Shown here piece after piece: positions 1 through 10,604 of a stretch of DNA of 64,000 nt; positions within the stretch are counted from its first letter, which is position 1, and each line of letters opens with the position of its first letter. Origin of the DNA: Fallopia convolvulus (Eukaryota > Streptophyta > Magnoliopsida > Caryophyllales > Polygonaceae); contig OZ024735.1 of assembly GCA_964016875.1 (NCBI GenBank), positions 16,024,934-16,088,933 on the forward strand, in the 5' to 3' direction. The position numbers and the translations under genes are program-made. The notes below the pieces were generated by a model. That model was not told where the DNA came from and made no database searches. It was given only the letters and a program-made list of their open reading frames with translations.

Positions 1-1650
1 ATGAAGTACATAGTTTCGTGAAAGTATATTTTGGTGAAGTAAACCTTGTATCCTTGGTGTTATATGATTCAAGGACTATTTGAAAATATCTCGTGTTATG
101 TTCTTGAGAAATAATTGTTACTTACGTAAGATTTAATGGTCGTGAATAATTATTTTTGTTAGTTTCACACTTAAAGAAAGTATGTTTGGTGTTCATCATA
201 AATTTCGTTCAATTTCAACATAGTTTAAACGTTGACACAAGTAATTGACAAGATATCACTTTTATTACCCTTGACTACTTTCATAAAAATTTTAATAACG
301 ATTTTTGGCTTGATAATTTTCATGATCTTGTCAACATATATGTGTAAGGTTTGTGGAAAACTTTCCTTTGGTGTATCAAGTTTATACATAATATTTTTCT
401 TTTATCAACTCTTATGAATTTTGTTAGACATCAATGTGTCGATTTTAGTGGTTTAAAAAAAATTTGAGTTGTCATGGTTCTCACTTAAGAAATAATAACT
501 ATCCTTACAAGGGACTTCTTGAAACCATACTAGTTGTTGCGTTAGATTTCTAAATTTTAAATTTCTTCTACGATTTCATGGTGGTGAGTAAGAATGTATT
601 TTGCCTTCCATCTTGATCACATGGTAAGACAAGATCACATGTCTTATTCCTATGGAAATGCAGTAAAGGGTTAGGTCGGTTTGGTTCCCCATCCTGATCA
701 CATGGTGGAATGTGATCACCTAATTCCTTAAGGTTCGATTTGATAAAATGAATTTTCAAAAGTTGAATTTCTTATTTTATAGGTCAAAGTTTGGGGATTG
801 AATTGTATAAAGGTTTTGACTAAAGAATTGTAAAAAAAATATGCTTTTGTGTAAACAAATCAAATCAATATTTCATAAATGAGCTTATTTTCCAAAGGTG
901 TGTTAATTCACCATATATTGTGTTAATAGTTTTGCCTAAGTTTATAGGACAAATATTTTTTATGTAATATATCAAATTGCATAGTTTTTAAATGTGTTCG
1001 ACTTTTAAAGACATGATGTTTCCCAACTTTGGTGTGCGCTTGAGTATAGTGGTTTCGTAATTATTCTTCTACAAGCTATAAATGTTGTTGATGGAATTTG
1101 AAGAAAATTATATAATTTATCTTTTCGAACCATTTTATTCTACAATTATTTGAAACTTGAGCCAATTTATATGATTCGGTTTGATTGATTAAGGTTACTC
1201 TTTCCATCCAGAACTTTTGTTTAAATTCATTCGAAATCACCTTTCCTTTTTCTTATTAAAATTTCAATTTGTTGCTAGGCGGATGCCGGTAGGGACAAAC
1301 CCTTCTTTCTATTAAATCCCTAGTCGTTATTTATAAGTCCAATATCATTAGTTTGTCTCACATAACCTATGGTTTTCTTCTATACGTTTCACATCCATTG
1401 GGCTTTCATAGAAGCATGTCACCTTCGTTTGTAAAGCATATGGTGTTGAATTCAACACAATAATTCTAATATCAATCTAACGCTAAATCCTTTTATAGTA
1501 CTCGAATTCGCTATTTCCGTCATTGTTGTTTGTCTTGATAGTACTCGATGAAGCAGTAATTTGAACAAGGATGGATCTTGTAAGTTGTAGTTCCGACTGA
1601 AGTTAGCCACGAGGTTAAGTGCGAATATGATCTTATTCTTAACGAGTGTT
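1..1650. other. AT-rich DNA, probably 3' internal part of a Gypsy element
   Basis: No convincing coding region is seen here; reading frames on both strands are short and match no family I recognise. The segment lies upstream of a polypurine tract and a 3' LTR on the plus strand, so it is probably decayed internal sequence of the same Gypsy element. That is inference from position only. A short word resembling gatcacatgg occurs several times around 617-705. Confidence 0.35.
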
Positions 1651-1850
1651 AAGAGGGTACTATTGTAATGACCCTCATTTTTCGGATGGATTTCCTACTC
1701 AAGTTGAAGATAGTTTCGTGGACGAAACTCTTTTAAGAGGGTACTATTGTAATGACCCTCATTTTTCGTAGGAACTTGCTGGTTGAGTTTAAGCTAGTTT
1801 CGGGACGAAACTATTTTTAAGGGGGTACTATTGTAATATCCCTCATTTTT
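1651..1850 (+). repeat. 84-bp direct repeat of the polypurine tract/LTR start, three copies
   Basis: The words AAGRGGGTACTATTGTAAT begin at 1651, 1735 and 1819, exactly 84 bp apart. Each copy is a purine tract followed by the first bases of an LTR (TGTAATGACCC or TGTAATATCCC), and copies two and three are preceded by a conserved GACGAAACT word. Only the third copy runs into a full LTR. The first two share TGTAATGACCC while the third has TGTAATATCCC. Confidence 0.8.
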
Positions 1851-2760
1851 ATAAAGGGTAAAAATGTAATGTTACATTTACTATTAATATAATAAAATAT
1901 TTCCATAATTTATTTTCTTAACGTTATAACATTATAAATGTTATAATAGTGGTTCATAAGTTTAAGACGATATTAAAGGTTACAAAAAATTATTGTCTCG
2001 TATTATAAATATTAATTATGAACGATAAGCATTATGGTTTTATGATTAGTATTATATGACAAAATATAACCATGAATAATATGAGTCTTAGTTATTATTT
2101 AAAATTATAAGATAATAATTATAAGCGATAAAACTTATGAAGAAGTGTGATAATAATATTTCTAAAATTTATATATGTGTTTTTAAGAAAAAGTTTTATT
2201 AAATAAATTATTAAAAGGTCATATGATATTTAGTTGAGTTATTAGAAGTCCTCAAGTCATAGTGGAAGGGACATCTTTATCACTTTTATAAAACTAGAGG
2301 GGTTGTTTGTGCAATTATCCGGAAATGGATTGAAGAACTCAAGGGTTGTCTTCAACCTTGAACCCGAAACTTCAATTGATCATAACTTCTTCGTTTCTCA
2401 ACGGATTTTTGATCCGAAAGATGTTCCGGAAATCCCATGACATGATCAATCAAACCCCTCAATCAATTGTTCAAAACAATACAACTTTGGGGGTCGAAAT
2501 TATGTTCGTTCGTTTTGGCCTAAAATGGCTAAGTGGGTTGTTGTTGCTTTATTCAATCAATTAAAGGTGAGTCCAAAGTTAATAGGCATTGGATAAGTCG
2601 TGGAAGGATAAGAGCATGATTATTACGCAATTATATGGATTTATTCTGCCATTAATCTTGGGAAATTGAAGGGATTGGATAAGAACAAGTCATAAAGAAC
2701 ACCATTGATGTGGAGGTGATCTTTGGGCTGATTCCGGATGCTTTTGAGATCGATTTGAGC

Positions 2761-2770
2761 CCTATAAAAA
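2761..2770 (+). promoter_or_regulatory. Putative TATA box of the Gypsy LTR
   Basis: CCTATAAAAA followed by a C-rich stretch lies in the first third of the LTR on the sense strand, where the RNA polymerase II promoter of a long plant LTR is expected. This is a motif-only call. Confidence 0.4.
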
Positions 2771-4262
2771 CCCACATTGTAGTTCTTATTGTCATCTACA
2801 GTCTTCCTTCACAAATCATCTCTTAAAAACACCGTTTGAAACCCCAAAAGTCCGATTGAAACTCGGGTAGTCGAGTTCGAAACAAAACAGAGCAAGGCTC
2901 GGTTTTTGGGCTCTTTCTCATTCTACACTAAACGAAAATTAGATCCGAAACCAGATCCATATTCTACAAAAAATTCCATACAAAAACCTATGTTTACACG
3001 TCCAAATCCATCCTCTAATGTGCCCAAAAACTCGATCAAACACCCGAGTTATGCCCAGAAAATTTGAAGGACATACCCTCAGTAAAACGTGAATATCTCC
3101 TTCATTTCTCAATCTTTTTACGATCCGTTTAAACCAATGTAAACTAGACTTTGAGACGGTTCTAGGAATACCAACCATGCCTCAATACGTTGCCGAAACA
3201 TCGAGAACAAGGTGATTGAAGTTGCCTCTGTTTTTAGGATGCTGCTGTGCGTGAATGGCATATGATGGACGCGGCCCGCGGGCCCGACCCGGCCCGTCCG
3301 ACCCTCCCTTGGTCTATTGGGTATTTTATGGTATTTTGGATATTTTTATTTAATAAATTATGGTTAAATTTTATAAAAAAATATGTTTAGTTAATTTTTA
3401 TAGGGGTTCAAGTGAATTTCAAAATTTTAAAAATATTAACCTTTATCGTAAAAATGATTTGTAGTTGTAAAGTTTATATCAAATATAAACTTAGTCATGT
3501 TCGTCGTTCCTAAATCAACGCCGTTGGGTTACAAAATAAATTGACGGTAATTTATTTTGTGGTTGATTGAAACAGGAACAAGTTCGAGTCGTAATCTCGA
3601 GTGATCGTCTTTCCAAGGCAAGTGAACTCAGTTCCTTTTCCGCATTCGTTTTAAAAGAGTGATTTCTATCATGACGTTTTTAATATATGTTGGGAACTTT
3701 TGTGTGAATAAAATGGAACATAGGATTGTATTAAATTCCTAGATTTAATGACTGTTATTCCTAGTTATGTTTTAGGCTGCATTAGTTATGGATGTAGGCC
3801 TTATTGCTCTATGATGCTATGTGTATATTTATTTAAGCTCCACTTTAAGGAGCCGAACGTAAAGTCTTATGACTTATGTTATATAATAATTAATTCTCGC
3901 TAGGTCGTTTTGAATAAAACCCTAGCTAAGGTCATGACCCATATCCCTCAACCGTTGAGGGGTGTTCGCACTGTTTAAGTGCCATGGGACGTAGGTGCCC
4001 GTATATCTTAAAGAAGTATTCTGAGACCGTTGTCTCCTCTAATCAATGTACATAATATTCAGAGGCGGAGCGGGGGAGGGTCATGTGTGGTCCGATGACC
4101 CCTCAACCCGCCGAAAAGCTGAGTATATTACTAGAGGAGTAGGGATGGAAGTCCGTCGGCGACCCCTCTACCGTTCAAATAAATTAGGGCCGGCGAAAGT
4201 TAGATCTATCAGAGGTTGAAGACAATGAATTCTTTGTTTTATTTTTTATTTTTTAAAAACTC

Positions 4263-4320
4263 CAAAACGACGTCGTTTTGCTGCTCTTTTAAAAAAACAA
4301 ACAAAACGACGTCGTTTTGT
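4263..4320. repeat. Two perfect palindromes near the hAT left end
   Basis: CAAAACGACGTCGTTTTG occurs at 4263-4280 and again inside a 20-bp palindrome at 4301-4320. Both are perfect inverted repeats centred on GACGTC and lie about 200 bp inside the left terminal repeat. Subterminal repeats of hAT elements can bind transposase, and GACGTC is also a core for plant bZIP factors; which applies here is not shown by the sequence. Confidence 0.85.
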
Positions 4321-5085
4321 TAAATGAAAATTGAAAACGATAGCTGGAGTTCACCTTTGTACGTAACTCGTGTTCAATACGCAAGAAAGTTCTAATTTCA
4401 GAATTTCAATCAAGCTTTTCTGCCTTCTTCCCTTCTCGACTTCTCCGAGTCCAAAAATCGAAATCCCCTCCCCAATCGGCAAGCGGCCTTCGCGGCTCCG
4501 CCTCTGCAGAATCACTGTCCCCAATCCCGGCCATCTTCGATTCTCGGCGAGTCAGCGACGGCGAAGTAACACATTCTTCTGCAAGACTACAATCGGCAAT
4601 TCGGCACTCGGCAGCCTGCCCTCCTCCACTCTCTGTACGCTTTAACAATTTTTAATTGTTTTTTATATAAATTTTTCATAATGACAATTTTAAAACCCCA
4701 CTTGGCCATTAAGATACTTCTCTGATTTCTCTAGTTACAAATTGTGAACAAAAAAAATTAATTTAGAAGTCTGAAGTAGAAGAAGGAAAACGGTTTTAAA
4801 ATTATTTAGGGCTTTTGATTGTTTTAACTTCTAATAGTTGTAGACTTGTAGTTGTAGAGGAATTTACTTCGTCAATTGATGGTTGATTAGCTTCTAATAG
4901 TTGTTGAATTGATTTTTCTAGTGTTTATAGTTTAAAGATAAACTTGGATTGATTTTTGATTTCATTGATTGACTTATTATTGTTATACAATATAGATTAA
5001 ATTTGCTTCTTATTAATGTTTTATATTTTGATGAATTGTATTTCTTAGAGTGAAATTTGTCTTATTTGTATGTTTAGGTAGAAAT

Positions 5086-7590
5086 ATGGACAAATTTATG
5101 GACAAATTTGTGGTTCGGAGTAAGAGATTATCAGTTTCAAGCATCGAGCCTCGGCCTCCATCAATCGCTAATGAATCTCAAGGTGTTGATGCAAATGTTG
5201 GTAATTCGGGAGAAAAAAGAATTCGAATGGAGAATACTCATTAAAGAGACATTGTTAGTGACCCGGAATTAAGGAAACCGATCAATGAATATGATGCTCG
5301 TGTCAGAGATGATATTAGGAGAGAGTACATAGTTAAGGGTCCTTGTCAACCACTTTCTCATGATTTTCCAAGAAAGAACTTTGCAAATAAATCGAGGTGC
5401 TTCCCAAGTTGAATGGTTTGAGAAATGGGAATGGTTGGAATATAGTGTATCCAAAGATGTCGCGTTTTGCTTTTGGTGCTATCTTTTCAAAGGGAATGTT
5501 GACAAAAGAGCTGGACATGGTGCATTTGTGAAAACGGGGTTTTGTAATTGGAAGAAGGCTAGTGAGAAATTCAGAGAGCATGTGGGAGATGTGGGTAGTA
5601 CACACAACGATGCTCGAACATTATTTTTTGCATTTATAGATCAAAGACAAAGCCTTACAAGAAAGGTATCTTCTGGAGTACAAGAGTTGAATGCCGCATA
5701 CCGCACCCGTTTGACTGCAAGTGTTGATGTTGTTAGATTGCTACTTGAACAAGGGTTAGATTTTCGGGGACATAACGAATCTTTGAACTCCTTAAATAGG
5801 GGAAACTTTCTGCAAATTCTTCATTGGTATAGCTTGCGCAATCACGAAGTTGGGAAGGTAGTGAACGAGAATACACCGGCAAATCATCAACTTACTTCTC
5901 CACAGATTCAAAAGGAAATTGTCACAGCTTGTGCATCAATGACTACAAAAGTCATAATCGATGATATTGGAGACAAGTTCTTTTCTTTATTGGTTGACGA
6001 GGCTCGGGATAGTTCGGTGAAAGAGCAAATGGCTATTGTTTTAAGATATGTAAACAACAAGGGGCTAGTGATGGAGCGATTTCTTGGAGTTGTGCATGTT
6101 GTTGACACTACCGCGTTGTCTTTGAAAGGTGGTATTGATGGCTTTTTTGCTAAACATGGGTTATCTATCTCTAAGGTGCGAGGCCAAGGATATGACGGAG
6201 CTTCAAATATGAGAGGTGAGCTTAATGGATTGAAGACTCTTATATTAAATGAAAATCCGAGTGCAAGGTATATTCATTGTTTTGCTCACCAACTTCAATT
6301 AGTTGTTATGGCGGTTTCACACATGAATCAATGTGTGAGTGATTTCTTTGAGTACTTGTCTATGATTACGAACATGGTTGGCGCTTCTTGCAAAAGAAAA
6401 GACGAGTTTCGGCAAAAACAACATGAAGCAATGGTAGAGAAGTTAGAAAATGGTGAGCTTTCTACCGGGAGAGGATTGAATCAAGAAACTACTCTAGTTC
6501 GACCGGGAGCTACACGATGGGGTTCACACTATACAACAATTGTTCGTCTCTTATCTTCGTGGTCCTCAACCCTCCAAGTTCTTGAAAACATATATCGTGC
6601 TGGAACCGAAGCAAAAACTCGAGGAGTTGCCGCTAGCTTGGCCGAAAAAATGGATAGTTATCAATTTTTATTTGTTGCTCACTTGATGAATATAGTATTG
6701 GGGTTGACAAATGCTTTGTCACAATTCTTGCAACAAAAGGATCAAGATATTATTGCGGCCATGAGTTTAGTTCAAAACACTAAAAGGAAATTGAAAGAAT
6801 TGAGGGAGAAGGGATGGGATGACCTCTTGAGAAATGTCAACGACTTTTGTGCCAAGAATCATATTGTCATTCCTAACATGGAGGATAATGTTCAAGGACG
6901 TTTTCGGTCTAGAGATGTTATAACATATGGCCACCACTTTCGATTTGACATATTTCATGAGGTACTTTATTATTTCTCTATCAACTTTTAACAATTTTTT
7001 ATATTTTATTAATTTATATTAATAAAAGGCCACACTTGTAGGTTATTGACCAAATTTGTCTTGAGATGGAGGATCGTTTTAGTGAGTCAAGCACAGAGTT
7101 ACTCACATGCATTTCATGCCTTGATCCGAAAAATTCATTCTCTAACTTCAATGAGGTAAAACTACTTAGATTTGCACAACTTTATCCTCAAGATTTTTCA
7201 ACATTTGATCAATTGGAGCTTCAACAACAATTGAACATGTGTATTTATGAAATGAGAGGAAATGAAAAATTTTCTACTCTACAAAGTATTGGACATGTTG
7301 CTCAGAAGATGGTTGAGGCAGGAATCCACACTTCTTTTCACTTGGTATATCGCCTTATTGAGTTGGCTTTAGTGTTGCCGGTTGCCACTGCTTTAGTGGA
7401 AAGAGCTTTCTCCGCAATGAATATCATAAAGACAGATTTGCGTAACAAGATGGGAGATGGCTTTCTCACCGATTCTCTAGTGTGCTATAATGAGAAGGAT
7501 GTATTTACTAGCATTGATAATGAAGTTATTTTTCAGTATTTCCAGAGTATGAAAACTCGTAGGTTGGATTTACCTCGTTTACCTTCGTAG
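5086..7590 (+). pseudogene. hAT transposase (TTF zinc finger/hAT dimerisation type), broken
   Basis: The reading frame starts at the ATG at 5086 (MDKFMDKFVV). It meets a TAA stop at 5242-5244 and continues in the same frame through the conserved stretch DPELRKPI and GPCQP. A frameshift near 5390 moves it to the frame running to 6961, which holds the TTF-like WFEKWEWLEYS, CFWCYLF and the RNase H-like transposase core (VDEARDSS, GQGYDGASNM, CFAHQLQL, RWGSHY). A phase-0 intron of 80 bp (6962-7041, GT-AG) joins to the last exon 7042-7590 with the dimerisation motif LPVATALVERAFSAMN. One stop and one frameshift mean it is unlikely to make active transposase unless the stop is removed by an unseen intron. 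Confidence 0.88.
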
Positions 7591-8625
7591 ATACTATAAA
7601 TAGATTGTTAGCATTTTGTATTATTGAACCTTTGACTATTTTAATTAGAACTATTAATATAATATATTATTAAATGTGTGACCCTTCTATTGAAAAGTTC
7701 TGGCTCCGCCACTGATAATATTCCAAGTGGAATTATTCTTAATCTTTAAAAGCATCTCAAATAAGTGTACTCGTTACACAAAGTAATATGGATAGGATGG
7801 TCGGTACAAAATGGGAAACCATCCTCGCTCTCGGGTTCCGTTGTCATCTGGTTCCAATCTGAATTCGCACAACACGTATGCAGTGAGGTTGGTTGAGGTG
7901 CGCGGGGTCAACGAGAGTTTAATGAACCGACTATAACGATCTGTTTGTAACAACGTTCCCAACATATCTGCATTAAAGTCTGTGAGTCGTCACCTTTGTG
8001 ATGGTCTCATTTTAAATCTTTTGAAAATTCATAACATTTTCTTGGAAGGATGTAGCTATTGGGTTTCGACCGGCTTTAATTCGGATTTCGATACTCGTAA
8101 CTACACTCATTTCCTAAATCAGAAACATCTTAGAAAACCCACTTGCTTAATCTGTCACAAGACTAACCCGACCGTTTATTTTTCCTTGCATGGTCGGCTG
8201 GTGTCAACCGTATTTCTCGTCGCGGCACATCAGGCGATCTTTCCATTTAGGTTGTGAGAAGTACGTTGAAGATGGGATGAGCTGCAATTGGATATTTTGT
8301 CAAAAGTTATAAGGTCGACTATATTTCGAGTTTATGTTATACGTGTCTAGGGTTTTATTTCTTAGATAATGTATAGGCGCAAGAGTTGATGTCTTGATGT
8401 AATTTCAAATACAACATTTCAAGAATCTTCCGTTGTAAGATTTTATTCTCAGTTCAATAAAAGAAAAAAATTCTATCTCACTTTTATCCAATGTTATGTT
8501 TCGATTTATTTTATTTATTATAATTAATTGTATTAATTGTTCGTATTCAAGCCTAGGGTGGCTTCGGACTTCAAATCCGAGGTCACTGGCGTGTGACATT
8601 CCCGATGTGAAATTGGGGTGTTACA

Positions 8626-8947
8626 TCAACACTTTTGCGGTTTGGTTGGCCGTAGATGCCCCCTCCTCCTCTTCGGTGTGTTGCTCATCCTCGTCGGTGT
8701 GTTGCTCATCGACCTCCTCATTGCCTTGTGCACCTTGGTTATGAATAGGAGCGGAAAGAGGAACTTGTGGAGGAATGGGCATAGGCATAGAGATATGAGG
8801 AGGAATGGGCATAGGCATAGACATATGAGGATAAGGTGGTTGTGGTTGATAAGCATTAAGATCCACTTGACTTTCTTGTGAACCACCAAAACCACCATAG
8901 AATTGCTCGGCCAACAAATCAATAAAGCCTTGACCTTGGTTATCCAT
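8626..8947 (-). pseudogene. N-terminal fragment of an unknown ORF cut by the Gypsy LTR
   Basis: A minus-strand frame starts at ATG 8947 (MDNQGQGFIDLLAEQ) and runs about 107 codons through a Pro/Met-rich stretch (two copies of MSMPMPIPPH-like sequence) and an acidic Glu/Asp/Gln stretch, then meets the LTR edge at 8625. I do not recognise a domain. The N-terminal composition and the repeated word AATAGCCGT(T/C)GG upstream (around 9123 and 9172) recall the first ORF of plant PIF/Harbinger elements (Myb/SANT-like protein), but this is a guess. The remainder should lie left of the window, beyond the Gypsy element. Confidence 0.45.
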
Positions 8948-9095
8948 GTTTCAAAAGATTAGGAAGGAGAGAAGAGACTTGGAAGTAGTAAGAAAGGATT
9001 TGCAAGTTGAAAGCTTGTAGAATTATGAGAGTAGTAATAGTAGAGAGAGATAAGAGAGTATGAGATTGGTGTGAATCAAATTGAAGGTGAAGTAT

Positions 9096-9106
9096 GGTAT
9101 TTATAT
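9096..9106 (-). promoter_or_regulatory. Putative TATA box for the ORF at 8947
   Basis: On the minus strand the sequence reads ATATAAATACC about 150 bp upstream of the ATG at 8947, a reasonable TATA position for a short leader. This is motif-only evidence. Confidence 0.4.
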
Positions 9107-9192
9107 GGGTAAATGGAAGGAAAATAGCCGTCGGAATTCATGTGAACGTTGGAATATAGACGTTGGGAAAAAAATAGCCGTTGGAACAGTGG

Positions 9193-9310
9193 CCGCGATC
9201 GCGGATTAAGGGAACACACATTCTGTTGGACCACACCGCGATCGCGGTTTTAGCGCCGCGATCGCGGTTCCCAATGTCGCGGTCGCATCCTCTAGAAACC
9301 GCGGTCGCGG
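9193..9310. repeat. Cluster of CCGCG-NN-CGCGG palindromes
   Basis: The 12-bp palindrome CCGCGATCGCGG occurs three times (9193-9204, 9236-9247, 9256-9267) and a variant CCGCGGTCGCGG at 9299-9310, with a half site near 9278. Local GC content is far above the flanking DNA. The same motif with varied centre recurs throughout the Athila element at 14.1-21.7 kb. Confidence 0.85.
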
Positions 9311-9329
9311 TCTTACTTAATCCTTACGG

Positions 9330-9515
9330 AGGAACCGGCGGTTCCGAACCGGAGGAACCGCCGGTTCTCCGGTTCCTCCAAGGGAGGAACCGGGACCGGG
9401 ATCGGTCCTCTACCGGTTCCTCCGGTTCGGTTCCGGTTCCGGTTCCGGAACCGCGGTTTTGAACCGGTTCTTTTCCAGTTCGGTTCCCCGGTTCCAGGGA
9501 CCGGAACCGACCTCT
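9330..9515. repeat. CCGGTT/AACCGG-rich repeat block
   Basis: The stretch consists of many direct and inverted copies of GGAACCGG and CCGGTTCC. Translation in any frame gives low-complexity Gly/Thr/Glu/Pro-rich peptides, so an ORF call here is not meaningful. Such arrays are found in subterminal regions of Ac-like hAT elements in plants; no terminal repeat could be assigned here. Confidence 0.55.
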
Positions 9516-9649
9516 AAGTCCAACTGGTTCAACTTGGTTAATTTTCAATCTGGTTCATATACGAACTACAGCATTCAAGCTAAGATTCCCAATATGAATT
9601 ATAAGTTGAAATATACCTGCGTTACAGCCCTAAAATTAGGAATCTTGTT

Positions 9650-9874
9650 TTTTTTAATGGGGGACCCACTTTTGGTGTAATCTCCAGGTCCGTGAACTAG
9701 CCGGTAAAGCACACAAACTAGATAAATCGGCTTGCACCGACCAGCTCGACCTAGTGGTGGAAGAATGATGAGAATTTGTTTTACACCCAAGTGTAGGGAT
9801 GAAGGCTAACATCGAACCTGGAACCTCCCAACACCCCCGTACCTCTTACCACTAGGCCACCCCATGTGGGGATA
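9650..9874 (-). mobile_element. tRNA-derived SINE with an 18-bp target duplication
   Basis: Read on the minus strand, the element starts near CCCCACATGGGG and has a tRNA-like box A (GGCCTAGTGGTAAGAGGT, complement of 9841-9858) and a box B-like GGTTCGATG (complement of 9810-9818). It ends in a short A-rich tail (T run at 9648-9655 on the plus strand). It is flanked by the direct repeat AAAATTAGGAATCTTGTT at 9632-9649 and 9875-9892, the length expected for L1-mediated insertion. Confidence 0.85.
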
Positions 9875-9892
9875 AAAATTAGGAATCTTGTT

Positions 9893-10224
9893 ATTTTACC
9901 TTTTTTGATTAAGTTTTAAATATTATTATTAAGTCCGTGGACCATTAAACTGGGAGAGTGTGCACAAACAATTGTAAACAAGTATATAAGTCTTGTACAT
10001 AAGTATGAGTTTTATCCTAAAACTAATTGACGGTAAAAAAGATTAACCAGTAAGGTACCACACAAGACTTTATTGATCACAATTTAAAAATGTGAAAGTT
10101 TAAAATTAAATAATAAGAAAAATAATTATATAAAGATATTTAGGTAAAACTAAGAGATTTTTTAAAATTTTGTTAATTTATAAAAATGATAAGTATTTAT
10201 GAAGGGAGGAGTATATGAAAGCTT
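9893..10224. other. AT-rich intergenic stretch
   Basis: This is the original DNA between the SINE and the Copia element. I see no gene, terminal repeat or conserved motif in it. Its last five bases, AGCTT (10220-10224), are the left copy of the Copia target duplication. Confidence 0.6.
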
Positions 10225-10595
10225 TGAAGAAGTATTTATCTCACATATAACAAACACTAGTCGATTGTAAGAAGTATTTAAGAACACACACACAATTTCT
10301 GAAACAATACAGTTGCTATCTGTTGTATTGTAATTCTTTATTGATGAGAGACTATTAACACGACCAACCGACTCTTAAGACACACGACTTACATATTTAT
10401 ATAGGAGACAAGTAACTGTCATCGACTAACATAACTTCCTAGGATGACAATTGCATAACTACTTTCTTAACAGTCCATAACTGACTCCCTGTTGGCGTCA
10501 GACAGTTAACTAAACTGTCTTGATCATAAACCAACTATTACTATGACAATATATATAATTATATAACTATATTCAGTCAAGCTTATATCATAACA
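10225..10595 (-). repeat. Copia 3' LTR, intact
   Basis: This 371-bp LTR runs TGAAGAAG to CATAACA on the plus strand. It abuts a polypurine tract on the coding strand (GGAGAGAA, plus-strand 10596-10603). It matches the split 5' LTR at 13907-23089 except for scattered substitutions and a longer AC run in the latter. Confidence 0.93.
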
Positions 10596-10604
10596 TTCTC
10601 TCCT

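Larger units (their letters stand above)
4060..7714 (+). mobile_element. hAT DNA transposon, nested in the Gypsy LTR
   Basis: The element is 3655 bp. Its ends are CAGAGGCGGAGC on the left and, read on the other strand, CAGTGGCGGAGC on the right. It is flanked by a perfect 8-bp target duplication ATAATATT at 4052-4059 and 7715-7722, the size made by hAT transposases. Deleting the element and one duplication restores continuous LTR sequence. It carries a broken transposase gene of the type with an N-terminal TTF/ZMYM-like zinc finger and a C-terminal hAT dimerisation domain. Confidence 0.93.
1832..8625 (+). mobile_element. Gypsy 3' LTR (about 3.1 kb without its hAT insertion)
   Basis: The LTR begins TGTAATATCC just after a purine tract (AAGGGGGTACTAT) and ends GGTGTTACA, giving the inverted ends TGTAA/TTACA typical of plant Gypsy LTRs. 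Removing the nested hAT element and one copy of its target duplication leaves about 3131 bp, a length known for the Tekay/Del lineage of chromoviruses; that lineage is inferred from LTR length and end sequence, not from proteins. The 5' LTR and coding region lie left of the window. The right edge interrupts a minus-strand reading frame. Confidence 0.7.

Noticed and set aside
2346..2564. 72-codon plus-strand frame
   Set aside because: Lies inside the Gypsy LTR and matches only LTR structure; it precedes the LTR TATA box.
9181..9548. Protein-coding frames on both strands in the CCGGTT block
   Set aside because: Repeat-driven open frames of Gly/Thr/Glu/Pro; length reflects absence of AT-rich stops in GC-rich repeats.
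9841..9858. tRNA gene suggested by box A and box B
   Set aside because: Box spacing fits but there is no acceptor or anticodon stem; the A-rich tail and 18-bp target duplication identify a SINE.
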